Shown piece by piece: positions 1-13,318 of a stretch of 64,000 nucleotides of DNA. The notes beneath the pieces are model-generated. The model did not search any database, was not told the DNA's origin, and saw only the letters and a list, made by a program, of their open reading frames with translations. The position numbers and the translations under genes are program-made. The stretch is taken from contig JAAOMT010000436.1 of the NCBI GenBank assembly GCA_016748015.1, forward strand, positions 816,033 to 880,032, read 5' to 3'. Numbering within the stretch: position 1 is the stretch's first letter; the number at the start of each line of letters is the position of its first letter. This DNA is from Geosiphon pyriformis (lineage: Eukaryota; Glomeromycota; Glomeromycetes; Archaeosporales; Geosiphonaceae).

Positions 1-189
1 TTTAAAGAAAATTTAAATATTAAAAAAAAAATCGAGGAATTTCTTATAAAATGACTGAACCTATCCCTTCACAACACTTTATCAAAAGAAATTATCTTTT
101 GAAAAAAAACAACCAAATAATTCCAAAATCTCATCAAACATTTAAAATATATCAAAACCTAATCTCAGGACTAAAAGTTAAAATTTAAA

Positions 190-456
190 ATGTTTCGCCA
201 TTCAATCCTCAAACCCTTTTCTAGCACAGTATTCTTGTACTTGCTCTTCTGTTTCACTTTTCTTATTATAAGTTTCGACTTGATTCGCTCGTCACCCATC
301 CCGCCCACCAATAATTTTCGATGGGAACCGTATACCTTTTATGTTCCTCCGTGGCCTCCGTGGCCTCCAGGTTGTCCCAACTGTAACCCTTCTTTTCCAT
401 CGGATATTTACGAAATAGGTCAATCTCATGGTGGAATATTGGGAGGGCATAAATAA
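190..456 (+). CDS. Small secreted protein, copy 1 (88 aa, unknown function)
   Basis: Single-exon ORF of 88 codons. Residues about 1-33 form a hydrophobic signal-peptide-like start (MFRHSILKPF, then a Phe/Leu/Ile-rich core ending near SFDLIRSSP). The mature part is short and rich in Trp and Pro, with PPWPPWPPGCPNC in the middle and only two Cys, spaced C-x2-C. It ends GGILGGHK. I do not recognise a family. A secreted effector or signalling peptide is an inference from size, signal sequence and tandem duplication. The start is the first ATG of the ORF and is conserved in the second copy. Confidence 0.6.
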   Translation: MFRHSILKPFSSTVFLYLLFCFTFLIISFDLIRSSPIPPTNNFRWEPYTFYVPPWPPWPPGCPNCNPSFPSDIYEIGQSHGGILGGHK

Positions 457-1336
457 TGTTTTCAAATTACATATACAAATATTAAGTTTTTAAGAAAATT
501 TTTTCAAAGCTTTTTTTTACAGTTTATTAAAATTAACTACATAAGCAATATTTTTTAATTTTTAGAATATTACTGTAAAAAACCAAAATCTATATTTTTA
601 GCCTTGGAAATATCAATTTTACAAAAAAAAAGTTTTTTATTTGTATTTTTTTTTATATAATTAGAAATAAAAAGTTTTTTAAAACTATAAATATTTCTTG
701 ATTCTTTAAAAAAAATTATAATAACGTAATGTGAATTCATCTGAATCATGAATTGCCATGAATATCATTTTGATTTTTCTTTTCAAAAAATATAATTTAG
801 TTAAAATATAACTATTAATACCAAATTTCTTTTATTAGATTTTCATAATATAAATAAATTTCAATTTTTTGGCGTTTGCGAGTTTAATTCCAATTTTGTG
901 GGAATTGTGATTAATTTTTAAATTTAAATTTAAATTTTTTGTCACATATTGTTGTGTATTATATATTGAAACTATTTATATTTCATTAATAGTCTAATAA
1001 TATTTCATTATTTTTAGATATTATGAGAATTACTCTTTTTATAACGACAATGATAAATTTACTATGAAAATTACCTGAGTTTAGGTTTTTCAGAAAATCC
1101 TTTGTCCTTTTTTTTTTTTTTATTGAGTTCAAGTTTCAATTCTTGATTTAGAGAAAATTTAAATATTATAAAAAAAATCGAGGATTTTCTATAAAATGAC
1201 TGAACCTATCCCTTTACAGCACTTTATCAAAAGAAATTATCTTTTGAAAAAAAAACAACCAAATAATTCCAAAATCTCATCAAACATTTAAAATATATCA
1301 AAACTTAATCTCAGGACTAAAAAGTTAAAATTTAAA

Positions 1337-1540
1337 ATGTTTCGCCATTCAATCCTCAAACCCTTTTCTAGCACAGTATTCTTGTACTTGCTCTTCTGTT
1401 TCACTTTTCTTATTATAAGTTTCGACTTGACTCGCTCGTCACCCATCCTGGCAAACAATGATCTAAATATTCTTGTCATTTGGCCTGCTATAGAGAACAA
1501 CTCTAATTCTGGATCATCGCAGACTAAAGCAACAGGTTAA
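1337..1540 (+). CDS. Small secreted protein, copy 2 (67 aa, probably shortened)
   Basis: Its first 36 residues are almost identical to the copy at 190-456, including the signal-like segment; one visible change in SFDL(I/T)RSS lies near the cleavage region. After that the sequence is unrelated (ANNDLNILVIWPAIENN and on). The frame stops at TAA 1538-1540. Reading on in the same frame to a second TAA at 1571-1573 gives PQGGISGGHK, the counterpart of the GGILGGHK tail of copy 1. The present stop is therefore probably a later nonsense change, or the tail is now untranslated. Function unknown. Confidence 0.5.
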   Translation: MFRHSILKPFSSTVFLYLLFCFTFLIISFDLTRSSPILANNDLNILVIWPAIENNSNSGSSQTKATG

Positions 1541-2560
1541 CCTCAGGGTGGAATATCGGGAGGGCATAAATAATGTTCAGAATTCGGCGAATATTTAATG
1601 TGAATTATTTCAATTGCAATTGTTTTTTTTTTTTTTCCAAATTACATATACCAAATATTAGGTTTAAGAAAATTTTAAATTAAATTTTTTTCAAGGCTTT
1701 TTTTACAGTTTATTAAAGTTAACTACATAAGTAATGTTTGTTTAATTATTAGAATATTACTGTAAAAAACCAAAATCTACATATATCTTTTTTTTAAAAA
1801 AGGGATATTTATATTTTTTGGCTTTGGAAATATCAACTAACAAATAAAATTTAGCTAAATTTCAAAAAAAAAAAAATTTTTTATATAATTAGAAATAAAC
1901 AGTTTTTTAAAACTATCTTATTTCTTGATTCTTTAAAAAAAAAAAAAAGAGATAATAGCTGTTTTAAATTGCTAATCAATTGACCATTGTCAATTTACCA
2001 AAATGGATTAATGCGAGAAAAAGAACACCAAAAAAAATTTCAGATTGTAAAGTTTAACTTTTATATATAAAAAATTTGATTTCCAAATCTTTTTTCAAAA
2101 AAGGATTTATTTATTCTTTTTTTGTGAAAAGTGTCGAGCATCTCGTATGAAAATATCGAATTCAAAATAAATTCAGACTACAAAGTACTTGTTGGGATTT
2201 ATGGTAAAAATATTGATTGAACAAAAGCGTGAAAAAGGAAGAACGAGAAATGGTAAGGAGATGCGGTATAGAGAGTATTTTACAATGTAACAACGTGATG
2301 TGAGTATGATACAAAATCATGAATCGCATGAATATCATGGTGATTTTTCTCATCAAAAATATAATTATAGGTAAAATATAACTATGAATACCAAATGTCT
2401 TGTATTAGGTTTTCATTCTCAGTTTCTAATTATTTAGTCTTTGAAATATAGGAGTTTTGGAAATTAATAAATTTTCAGTATAATAACCGACGTTTCCATC
2501 AAATGTAAAGTTATTTTGTTTTCGCTGTAGGTGGGATGCCGAACCAAACGTTTTTAATCA

Positions 2561-5291
2561 TCAATGTATAGCAAGAGGAGCATGGGTTTTGTTGAAGGAG
2601 AATGGTTCCGGCTTTTGAATTTGATTTTGTGATTTTGGTTCAGTTTCCTCGATATTTTTGGGTCGTCTTCGTCCTAGCACATCCTTCAACTCGAGCACCA
2701 TAAGTTCCGAATCTGCACGGGCAATTTTAATTTTGGCCTATGTGTATTGGTATAGGACCGCGATAAGCTTACGTTTGAACTTGAAGGCTTGCGCATCAAG
2801 GCAGGGACTATTTATAGCTTGAACAATTCTGATCATGCACTTGCTATAAATATACCCCTTCCCTCTGCTCCCACTGCAAAGTATGCTCGTACCTCCTCAA
2901 CTCTTTTTGTCTTTTGAATAGCGATTCTCTCTTCCCTTGTTAATTTCTTGAAAAAATAAAAAAATAAAAAAAATAAAAAGGATGTTGAATTAGAAAACGT
3001 AGAAACCGTTTGTTCAATTCAAAAACATTTATTCACCTGTAGAATTTCAGGTTCGGCTGTCGTCTCAAAGTATTGTTCAGGAACGTCAAGAGGCTCATGT
3101 GTTTGTGACCAATCGAATAATGTCCTTTCGGAACTATTCTCATCATTCTCGGTGCTCTCTTGATCGAGATTCACCATGTCGATGTCAAGGGATTGTCGAT
3201 TTACTGTGAAAGGAGATCATGGGATTTCGATATTAATTCCATTAATGAGGACAATATATGTATGAATTCTATAAAATATTCACCTGGTGTATCTGTATCT
3301 GAAGAATCATCGAGCATCATATTAGTGAGAGCTGTTTTTCCTTCCTCCCATTCTTGGGTCATGAAAGTAAAATCTCGACCGATAGAATTATACTGATGAA
3401 CCAAACGTTCTGATTCCCTTTCATCGATAAATCCTATTGTCAAATGAAATTAAAAAAAAAAACATTTAACCATAAGTTTTCATTTTTTGTCAAAAATAAA
3501 TTTCATTCTAAGAACCTTCATGTTCAAAATTTTTGCGAGCATCTTCATTGCAAAGATATAATTTGGCTTGAATACCACGAATGTGTTGTTCGATGGATGC
3601 CAACTTGTGAAGATACGCACGCAATCTTTTGTCCGGGGCAAAGGGTGTAAGGCGGGAAAGTATATCTTCTCTTGGTGGCAATGGGTCTACTATAAAGCGA
3701 CGGGAAAAATATGAAGAAAATTAGATTTTAATCTGATTCTTGCTACTGAAACCTCTTCCTAATAACTTACGTGGCTCATTTATCGAAGATGCGCTTACAG
3801 TATCTAAATAATGTGCAGTAATGGATCCCAACTCATTGAGATGATCGTTCACTATGGCCCAATGCTGTTCGTAATCGCCTCGATGAGAATCTCTACCGGT
3901 AGTCATAACATCCAAGGCAAGGAAATGACATAAACACTCTCTTCTTTTTGCATGCATTTTCTGGAAACAAATTCTCAAATTTTCCAATGAAGTAGCATCT
4001 TCGACATCATCCAAATTCCACTCATCCTCATCCAAAGCCGCGGCAATATTGTACATATTGTACATAATGGCCAGATTCTGCTGTGAAATTTCCGATTGAA
4101 TTGTCATGATTGCCCGACGATAACCCATGAAAGCCTCTCTTAAAATAGCATGTAAAGTATCCCTTAATTCGACACATCTTCGAGTTTTCGTCGACTGTTC
4201 AATGCGAGTTATAGGGGAAAGAGGCATTGATCTGTTATAAGAAAATTTGGAGAGGTTAAGGAATTAAGACGGGGGTATATGGGGTAGTGTTCAAAAAGTC
4301 TTTCTCTAAAATTGTAATGTTTTGTAAGATTTTGAACAATGATCGCGAAAGTTTGAAAAGGATACAATCTATAGCCTCTAGAGACAAGTTCAATTTCTTG
4401 TATCATAATCAAGGCCTTATTAACTTTGATGTCAAAAGCTTGACAATTATATACAAGAACTTCAAGAAGATGTAAGGCCAAATCATGCATTGTTTTGACT
4501 GCTTTTCTTCGCTATGAGATTGAAGACAAAAAATGGTAAGAATATAGGAAAAAAAAAAAAGGAAATGATAATCGAGTAACTTACCATACGTCTATAAAAG
4601 GCAAAAGAAGCCAATAACGGTAGAATAGCTACAGATAATTGTATGAATTTGGCACCAAAATTTTCAGAATCGGATTCCCAAACCCATACAAATAATATTC
4701 CGGCTAAACCCATTAGGGCGCTGAATATGATTTCAAGATTTCTCCTTGTCAACCCGCCAAAGTATTGCCGAGCTTCTATGATATCAGATTGTGAGGGTTG
4801 TCTGCTATCATAGAAATGTATCGAGAGAGTTTCATTGAGGAGGTGTGAGGTGCAAAGAAGATATTTAAAACGTTCTTCGAACTGGTTTTCTTCAGATAAG
4901 GGTAGGGCAGTTGATAAGGAATCCTAAAAAATTTTCAAGAATATACGAGCATAATTAGAAAAAAATGGTAATATTCTAGTATTTTTTTGAGAAATCAAAT
5001 TTGTAGTGTAAAATTTTTACCTGTAGATATGATATTGCTTCACACCCAATTGATAAAAGTTTTTGGGGAAATGAGATTTTTCTCTCGTTTATTTCTTCTA
5101 GTTCAAAACTTGTAGGTTGAGGTTGCTTTACCATCTCCTCATCACTACCTATATCTAAACAAAGTGAAAATAACGTTTTTAGCTGCTTCATGAGATACAA
5201 AATTCCTAAAGTTTAAAAGGACAGAGGGGAAAAACTAACCAGCCAAATATTGAGCAAATGGAGTATCCTCGTATATAACATTCTCAGCCAT
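2561..5291 (-). CDS. Vezatin / Inp2-type myosin-binding membrane protein (10 exons, 617 aa)
   Basis: Exons on the minus strand: 5291-5240, 5154-5021, 4923-4585, 4511-4366, 4231-3771, 3689-3516, 3433-3284, 3203-3037, 2946-2893 and 2737-2561. They sum to 1854 nt (618 codons including TGA), and every junction is GT-AG. Exon 3 encodes two hydrophobic segments (IIFSALMGLAGILFVWVW and a following Ile/Leu/Ala stretch) that look like a membrane hairpin. Across the exon 4/5 junction lies the vezatin-family signature IQEIELVSRGYRL followed by PLSPITRIEQ. The C-terminus has ELMVLELKDVLGRRR. Proteins of this family bind myosin tails at membranes; fungal Inp2 links peroxisomes to myosin V. Peroxisomal placement here is inferred. 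The ATG at 5291 begins MAENVIYEDTPFAQ. Simple repeats fill the DNA just upstream of the start. Confidence 0.88.
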
Positions 5292-5359
5292 CAAAAAAAA
5301 AGTCAAGTTTGCGATAGAGAGAGTGAGGGAAGTATATTTGTGGTGGGTGTGTATGAAGG

Positions 5360-5545
5360 GTTTTTGTATAGTATGTTATGGTATGTTATGTTATGTTATG
5401 TTTTTGTGTAGTGTAGTGTAGTGTGGAGTGGAGTGGTGTTGTGTTGAGTTTATCAAGGCTTTTTTATGTTTAGGGAGTGTATTATTTATGTTTATAAAAG
5501 AATGGAAGGAAAGGAAAGGAAAGAAAAGGAAAGGTAGGAAATGGA
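5360..5545. repeat. Simple repeats upstream of the vezatin-like gene
   Basis: A TGTTA-rich run (about 5365-5400) is followed by GTGTA/GTGGA repeats (about 5405-5440) and an AAAGG run (about 5508-5540). They lie 70-250 bp upstream of the ATG at 5291 on the minus strand, so within the likely promoter or 5' UTR. Confidence 0.8.
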
Positions 5546-6608
5546 TAAAAAGAGGGTATGTAAGAATGATGGTAGGGTGAGGGCGCGTGGCTTTTTTCAG
5601 GGAATAAAAATATACTAACAAAAAGGGGACACAAAGACAGATGACAAGCATATTAAAGAATAAATTAGGTCAAATCAAAATAGTTTTTAAATGTTTTAAT
5701 ATAAATTTTTTGATGAACGGTTTTAATTCTTTTTGACTAATTGACATATATTTGGAGTGAGAAAAATTTTGTTTAACACAACAAATAACTAAACATATGT
5801 TGTGGATGATTGAAGTTTAATGTATTTATAAGTTGTACAATATGATGGCAATCACCGAGACTAGATAAAATAATTTTTCATAAATTTAACGAAATAAATT
5901 TTTTAAGCCCAATCTTCTTGAGAAAGAATTTTGTCGATAAGAGCAATTTTTGGACATTATTTTTTTTTTTTTTCATTCGAAGTTTCGATTTTTCTTTTTA
6001 CGAAAAATTCTGGGACAAAAAAAAAATTTTTTGATCCTGTCTCGAATCTAACCATATTTTTTAATTTTAATATTATTAGAATCCAGGATTCGATCTTAAT
6101 TTTTTTTTAAGTCATTTGTAGTAGGAATCATACAAATGAAATACCTGTTTAATTTCCGGGCGAATTCTTTAAAGGTAGTAAACAAAAAAGTTTTTACAAC
6201 GCCATATTTAATATACAAAAGCCTCAAAATGCTAAGCAAAGAAATTATTAGAAAAGAAACTATACTCTTGATGGTAAAGATTTACCAAACAGTTTGTGAT
6301 TAATTTATTTATTTATTTATTTATTTATTTGTTTGTTTGTTTGTTTGTTTGTTTGAAATTCAAATTTAGAATAACAAATGCGCCTTTGAATTAAATTTCA
6401 TAAATTATTATTATAACATGTACAATGACTAATTTTTTTTTTTTATGACTATTACATTTTTATACAAGCTTAAAATTTTTATTTTTGAGATAGAACTATT
6501 CTATTTGTTATAGGTTATCGTCGAGATAGCAAAACTTTGTATAGTACATGATCATCAATTAATGATTAATGCCTCATTATCACCTGACTTTTTTAGAAAA
6601 ATCTCTTG

Positions 6609-6699
<91 letters not shown>

Positions 6700-7322
6700 G
6701 AATAAGAAAATTTTTCTAGTTTCTTTCTTTAGGTTTAACAATATTGTTTTATTAACTTGTTTCTTACTTGAAATCTTCTTTTCAATATTTTTTTATGTGT
6801 ATATATACAGAATATTTTTACTTATATACAAATTATATTAAAAAATTATTTTTTTTAATAACATATTTTATTTATATATATGTATTTAACATTATATATA
6901 AACAATTATTTTTTAATTATTTTGTTATTAAACTTGAAAATATTTAAATAAATTTGTAAAATTAATATAATTTGTAATTTTATTATAAATAATATATTAT
7001 TGCATTTGATTTTTTCTTTTTTTAATAATTAATGATATTTTATTTAATAACTTAATTGTTATTTTAAATTATTGACTTAATTATTCATTTTTTAATTATT
7101 CATTTTTTTGTTAATAAATTCTTTTTAAAGTTTTATTCTAACTTATAACAATATTAAATTTTTTAAAAAATATGTTAATTATCAATAAAAAAATAAACCA
7201 CGTGATTGTATTTACAACTAAACTTTGGTTGGTTGGATTTCAAAGATGTTCAATCATAAACAAACAAAGAAAAATATATATGAAATTCCTTGAAACTACA
7301 GAATTGATACCTTGATAATAGT
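5546..7322. other. AT-rich intergenic stretch with microsatellites
   Basis: No supported gene. It contains a compound (ATTT)n/(GTTT)n tract at 6305-6354 and a (TAA)n tract of about 30 units at 6610-6699. The last few hundred bases are the 5' flank of the GUT2-like gene. Confidence 0.8.
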
Positions 7323-10220
7323 ATGTGGAGCATTCTAACCCGGAAAAAAATAGCATACGCGAGCGCAGCCACTCTCGCCGCTGGTAGTGCCTCTTACTAT
7401 TTATCTTCTGATTCTACTAGCAAGCGTCGCCATAGGTACTTACATACTCCCTTGAGCAATCTCGCTTCAGACTTCATAATATCAGAAGCCAACGCAGATA
7501 GTTACGCTTATCTGGAAGGTTTTCCCGAAAAGCCACACACATTATGGACCCCACCCTCCAGAAAGGAAATGTTAAACTTGCTGCAAGGCTTACATAAGGA
7601 CGGAACACCTTTGACACCTAATGAAGAGGAAATTTTAACTGAACCCCCTTTTGACTTACTCATAGTTGGTGGGGGTGCTACTGGCACTGGTGCTGCTTTA
7701 GACGCCGCAACTCGGGGATTAAAAGTTGCTTTAGTTGAAAGAGATGATTTTGCTTCCGGTACTTCCTCTCGCTCTACGAAATTAGTTCATGGTGGTGTAC
7801 GATATCTCGAGAAAGCTTTTTGGCAGCTTGATCATGAGCAATACAAACTCGTTAGAGAGGCTTTGTACGAGCGTGCTACCTTTCTTCACATCGCCCCATA
7901 TCTTAGCATTGAGATAGCAATCATGGCACCTATTTACAAGTATGAGAAATCCTACCCAGATTGTCAGTCTTCTGGTTAATTCATTTGTTTTTAATTTCTT
8001 AAAACTGGAAACTTGTTAAATTACTAAAGTTTTTGATTTTCCTTAGATGGTGGCAGGTCTTCTACTATTGGGTCGGCTCAAAAGCTTATGATCTTTTAGC
8101 TGGTAAAGAAGCTATTGAAAGCTCTTATTTTTTGACCCGCAGTAAGGCCCTTGAAGCTTTTCCGATGTTGAAAAAAGAAAAACTTGTCGGGGCCATGGTT
8201 TATTATGATGGTTTGTTTTCTAATTAATCTGCTCGAAATGATCTTCAATAATCTCCATGGTTTTCTTTCTTTACAAGGTCAACATAATGACGCTCGAATG
8301 AATGTCGCTCTCGCATTAACGGCAATTGCAAACGGAGCTGTTATCGCTAATCACGCTGAAGTGATAGGTTTGATAAAAAATGAAAAAGGGGAAGTAAATG
8401 GGGCTCGTGTAAAGGATACACTCACGGGTGAAGAATTGAATGTAAAGGCCAAAGGCGTTATAAATGCTACTGGGCCCTTTACAGGTAATTTGTAATTCTA
8501 ATTTTTTTCTAAAATGATGAATAAAACATTTACTAGACAATAAATTTGAAAATTTTGGATTTTTAATACAAGATACCCTTCGCTCTATGGAAAATCCTAG
8601 AGCCGAAAACATTGTCGCTCCATCATCTGGGGTTCATGTTGTATTACCCAATTATTACAGCCCTGGAAATATGGGTTTGGTTGATCCTGCCACTTCTGAT
8701 GGCAGAGTTATATTCTTTTTGCCATGGGAAGGAAATACGATCGCCGGTACAACAGATTCTCCCACTGAAGTGACATACAATCCAATGCCCAAAGAAGAGG
8801 AAATACAATGGATATTGGATGAGATAAAAAGATATTTAAGCCCAGGTATTTTCATTATACTCGTATCGAAAACAATTATAATACTAATCAAACCAATAAA
8901 TATGCTTGAATAGACGTCAAGGTTCGTCGTGGTGATGTGCTTGCTGCTTGGTCGGGTATTCGTCCTCTGGTACGCGATCCCTCCGCCAAAAATTCTGCCG
9001 ATTTAGTACGAAATCATATGATCAATGTTAGTGAATCAAAACTCATTACAGTTGCTGGAGGAAAATGGACAACATATCGTGCTATGGCCGAGGAAACAAT
9101 TGATAAGGCTATTGAAGTATTTGGTAAGCATTGGATGATTTTGAAGGATTTTACTTGAGTTTTCTTCCTAAATTTAACATATTTATTATTTTTAGGATTG
9201 AATCCTATGAAGCCGTGTAACACCCGTAACATAAAGCTCATTGGATCTCATGGCTACTCAAAAACTATGTTTATTAAACTTATTCAACAATTTGGCTTAG
9301 AGACCGAGGTAATCAACGCCGACATTTTTTCTCGAAATAAAAACTGCTAAAAAAATTAGCTGGTTTCAGGTCGCTCAACATTTAGCAAACAGTTATGGCG
9401 ATCGTGCATGGGCTGTAGCAGCGCTAGCTAATCCTACACGTAAACGATGGCCTGTTTTTGGAATGAGGTTAAGCCCATTTTACCCCTACATTGACTCTGA
9501 AGTACGATTTGCTGTACGAAGAGAATATGCTTGTACTCTTGTGGTAAGATAAAAAATATTAAGATTGGATCGGTTTCATGATTAAATGATAAAATTTCTT
9601 CAGATTAATCTTAACTTGTAATTATTTTTTCTTCATTGCTAAATTAGGATGTGATAGCTCGTCGAACTCGTTTGGCATTTTTAAATGCCCAAGCAGCTCT
9701 TGAATCACTTCCCCAGATACTTGAAATAATGGCTGAGGAGCTCAAATGGTCAGACGAACGTCAATCTCAAGAGTTTGACCAGGCCATTGATTTTTTGCTT
9801 ACAATGGGCTTGCCTCCCCCAAAAGAAAAGATAAATTTATCTAAATTTAAAGCTCAACTGAAATCAGGAGTAAGGCCTGAACAGAGTGCCTTTTATTCCC
9901 GTGCGCGTTTTCAACCAGAAGAGTTAACCAAATTCCAAAACATATACGCCGACCTTGATTTAGAAGGCGATGGGACTATCAAAGTGCCCTATCTGAGTAC
10001 AGTTTTTGTGCAATTAGGTCTTTCTCACCATATTCCTGATATCAACAATATACTTGAGTCTATACATTTGGAAAATGCTAATACAATAGAATTTGAGGAA
10101 TTTTTAGAGGTTATGAGTATTGTTCAAGAAATGGAGCACCAGAATACATATGTCAAAGTTTTTCAAAATTACAAGGACAAGCGAAGGATTCCCATTGAGA
10201 GAGCTTCAGGTGGTGTTTGA
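7323..10220 (+). CDS. GUT2: Mitochondrial FAD-dependent glycerol-3-phosphate dehydrogenase (8 exons, 776 aa)
   Basis: Oxidises glycerol-3-phosphate to dihydroxyacetone phosphate at the inner mitochondrial membrane and passes electrons to ubiquinone. Exons: 7323-7939, 8047-8210, 8278-8484, 8573-8845, 8914-9123, 9196-9308, 9370-9543 and 9648-10220. They sum to 2331 nt, in frame, with GT-AG introns of 61-107 nt. The N-terminus has a basic start and a hydrophobic stretch, as expected for mitochondrial import. The Rossmann FAD motif DLLIVGGGATGTGAA is near residue 115, followed by SSRSTKLVHGGVRYLEKAFW. Later conserved blocks are YYWVGSKAYDLLAGKE, AAWSGIRPLVRDP and VAGGKWTTYRAMAEETI. The last exon carries an EF-hand-like region (DLDLEGDGTIKVPYLS), as in calcium-sensitive GPD2-type enzymes. 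It is somewhat longer than yeast Gut2. The start is the first ATG of the frame. Confidence 0.97.
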
Positions 10221-12499
10221 TCCCTTGATGTTAATTACTATGGAATACCGAATAATTCGAATATGCAATCACACATAGATCCTTATCTCACAAAAAAATT
10301 TTTTATAGAATCCCAGTTTAAATCCTTTTATTAATGTTAGAATTAGAATTAGGTTGTAATAGAAGTCTGGTATTAATTTTAAAGTAATAATTTTTTACCA
10401 TGAAAATTTCAAATTAGAAATACTTGAAGCTTTAATTTCTGTTAAATTTTATTAGTATTTTTATAAATTAATTTTTTTTACAAAATTGGTAAATAATTTT
10501 ATTTGTTAAATAAATAACATTGTTTTTTAGTTTTCTTTTTAAATAATTTGTTATTTTAATCTATTTTTGTTAATATAATTGTTATTTATTACTTTTTTTT
10601 AAGCAGTTTAGATAATAAAAAATCTTTAATATAATAACGAATATCTTAAAAATTGCAATTAGTTTAAAATTTAATTCAAAAATTAAAATGTGTTTTTTAA
10701 TATTAAGTTTTATTTTTATTTTTGAATATTTAAACTTTTAAAATTTGAAATTCAATAATAATTAATTATTAAATTAAAATTATTGAAATTTAAAATATCA
10801 GATTTTTAAAATATTTTTTTATAATTTTAAGTATAAAAAAAATTTAACTTAATAAATTAATTAGTTATTTATTTAAAAATCTAAATTTTAATTTTATTAA
10901 ATAAACCAGTTTTTTATTTTCATATTAAATTTGTTTTTATTAGTTAATAAAAAAATTCAATTTAAATATAAAATTTTTATTAAATACTATAAAATAAAAA
11001 TACTAAATATTAAATAATAACTTAAATATATAAAATTAAACATATAAAATAGTTTGTTAACAACTTTAAACACAATAAATAATTCAAAAAACATTTTTAT
11101 TTAAATTAAAACCAAATAATTCAAATTTAAATATAATAATAATAATAATAATAATTTATTTATTTAAAATATTTTAAATTTAATATTACATAATATTACA
11201 AGTATTAAATTAATTTATCAAAAAATTATAAAACAGTATTTTTTAATAAATACATTTATTATATTTTAATAATTTTTTAAAAATTATTATATTAATTAAA
11301 AATTTCGAGTTAATTAAACAAAAAACAAATTTACATTTAAATTATTAACTTAATAATAAATAAATTATTTAACTTAAAAACTTAAATAAAACAATTTGAC
11401 AAAATTTTTTATTTAAAAATAAAAAAAAATACTTGAATTATATTATAATTAAAACAATACATATTTACAAAATCTAATATATTAAAAAGTTTAATTTTAA
11501 TAATAATTATAAAAAAACCAAATTCACAATTATTATTAAAAATAAAGTTATATTAAAATTAATTGTAAATTATAATTGATTAATTAAAAACCAACAAAAA
11601 AAATTAACAAAAAAAATTCTAATAATTAATATTAAATCTTAATTTATAAATTTAATATTCTAATAATTAATATATATATTATTATTTTATTTATAAATTA
11701 TATATTAAATACAATTATTTAGATTATTATTATAATTATAATAATTAATAATATAATAAACTATAATTAAAAATTTAAGATTAAAACCTAATAACATAAA
11801 TTAAAATTGGTAAGTATAAAAATTATACTAGTAATTTAAAAAATAATTAATTTTAATATTTAAATTAACAAAGATATTTTAAGTTTTAGAAACTAAAATT
11901 TGTTATAATAATCAAAAACCAAATAATACTGGTTTTTATAATAATATTATTATAATATTTATTAAAGTTTTAGTCATAAAAGCTATATAATATGAAGTAT
12001 TTATTAATAAAAATTAATTGTTTAAAACCAATATTTTTTTTAATTAAAATATTTATAAATTTTAGTTTAATTTTATATAAAAATAATAACAATTTATAGT
12101 TATTTTTAAATAGTAATTATCAGAAAACATTTTTAATTAAATTTAAAAAACGAAAAAAAAATTAATAATAATTATAAAAACTTATTATTACTTTTTATAT
12201 ATAAAACCAAAAAAAAACAACTAATTATCTCAAAATACTTATTTTTATATATATATAATTTTAATTTTTAACTTGAATGTATTAAATATAAAAAAAACTA
12301 TTTTTTTTATATTATTAAATAGTTTACAGTAAAAAATTAAAAAAATTTTTTTCTCTTTTTTATTTCAAATCTCCAAAAAAGAGTTGAAAAATATTTAAAA
12401 AAAGTTTTTACTGTTTTTATTATTATATATCTCACTATTTTTTGAAAAACAAACCTCTTTATTATTAAACTAGCTATTACTATAAGTGGTTTTGCTGCT
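10221..12499. other. Very AT-rich stretch without recognisable genes
   Basis: Nearly all A and T, with short ATA/TAA runs (for example 11140-11155) and only scattered CpG. No ORF of note. I read it as heavily decayed repeat or intergenic DNA at the left edge of the fossil-element region. Confidence 0.7.
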
Positions 12500-13318
12500 A
12501 AAAAAAATCAACCAGAATTGTGGTCTCAAGTTCTATTAGTAAAAGCTTGGTTCAGAAGCAAATGTTATTTTTTGACAATATTAAATACTTAAATAATAAA
12601 GCAAATTTCAGTTTTGAAATTTCAGAAAAGATTGCTAAACAGTTTGCTAAAATAAATATAAATAACAATGCTAGTGATAAAAATAAAACTTAGTTAAACT
12701 TAAACATAAATACTCTTAAGGCCAAATGGATTAATATTAGTAATATAATTGGCTTTTCAATTAGTTTTTTAATCTATAATATAAATAATAATAATAAGAT
12801 TTTTCTTTCTTTTTGATTTTTAATTTTTTTGAATAAATTATGAATTAATTCAAAAATTGTTAAAACTCAGATGAAAGTTGCTGTCAAGAAATTATTTGCT
12901 TTGGACATCAATTTTTTAGCAGTAAAGAGCAAATTGGCAATAACAAAAACATAAGTAATTAGAAAAAATTTTTCAGCAATTAATAATTTTAAAAGAGTTA
13001 CTACTTTTTTAAAATTTGAAAAAATTATTAGATCTATGCTTACATTAAAGAAAAATATGAAAAAAACCACATTATTGGCCAAAAAAAAGACATTATAATA
13101 AACAATAATCTTAAAAAACAAAGAATTTGTTTAGATCAAGCTGTAATAATAATAAAAATTTTCATGAATATATTAAAAAAAATGATTATTGCAGCTTTTT
13201 TTGAATTTGATTAATTGATGTTAATCTTATTATAATTGATTGGACTGTGGCAAAAAGCTATAATGGAGTTTGCCAAATTAAGTTAAACAGATTAGTTAAC
13301 AGCAAATTAGTTGTTTTT
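12500..13318 (+). pseudogene. Fossil LINE ORF1 (nucleic-acid-binding type), copy 1
   Basis: With stops read through, the plus strand gives MKVAVKKLFALDI (from about 12871), NFKRVTTFLKFEKIIRS, MKKTTLLAKKK and then, from about 13135, DQAVIIIKIFMNI and LIGLWQKAIMEFAKLS. The same order of blocks occurs in the minus-strand fossil at 19130-20060. That supports a shared ORF1, which I associate with LINE-type elements common in Glomeromycotina genomes (from memory, not searched). The match ends abruptly where gypsy RT begins at about 13319. The 5' limit is uncertain; weak matches begin near 12500. Confidence 0.6.

Larger units (their letters stand above)
1..2430 (+). repeat. Direct tandem duplication of a small secreted-protein locus
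   Basis: Two diverged direct copies, about 1-870 and 1141-2430, offset by about 1.15 kb at their start. The promoter side, signal-peptide coding part and 3' flank align closely. For example, both copies have the run reading tgtttcgccattcaatcctc at the ATG, and the 3' segment containing cagtttattaaa recurs at about 520 and 1710. The middle of the coding part does not align. The second copy has extra AT-rich insertions. Outer edges are approximate. Confidence 0.85.

Noticed and set aside
7323-7979. GUT2 as several separate short genes
   Set aside because: Eight segments join with GT-AG introns into one 2331-nt frame covering the whole family.
12867-13121. Minus-strand ORF of 84 aa
   Set aside because: It is a low-complexity shadow of the plus-strand LINE ORF1 fossil.
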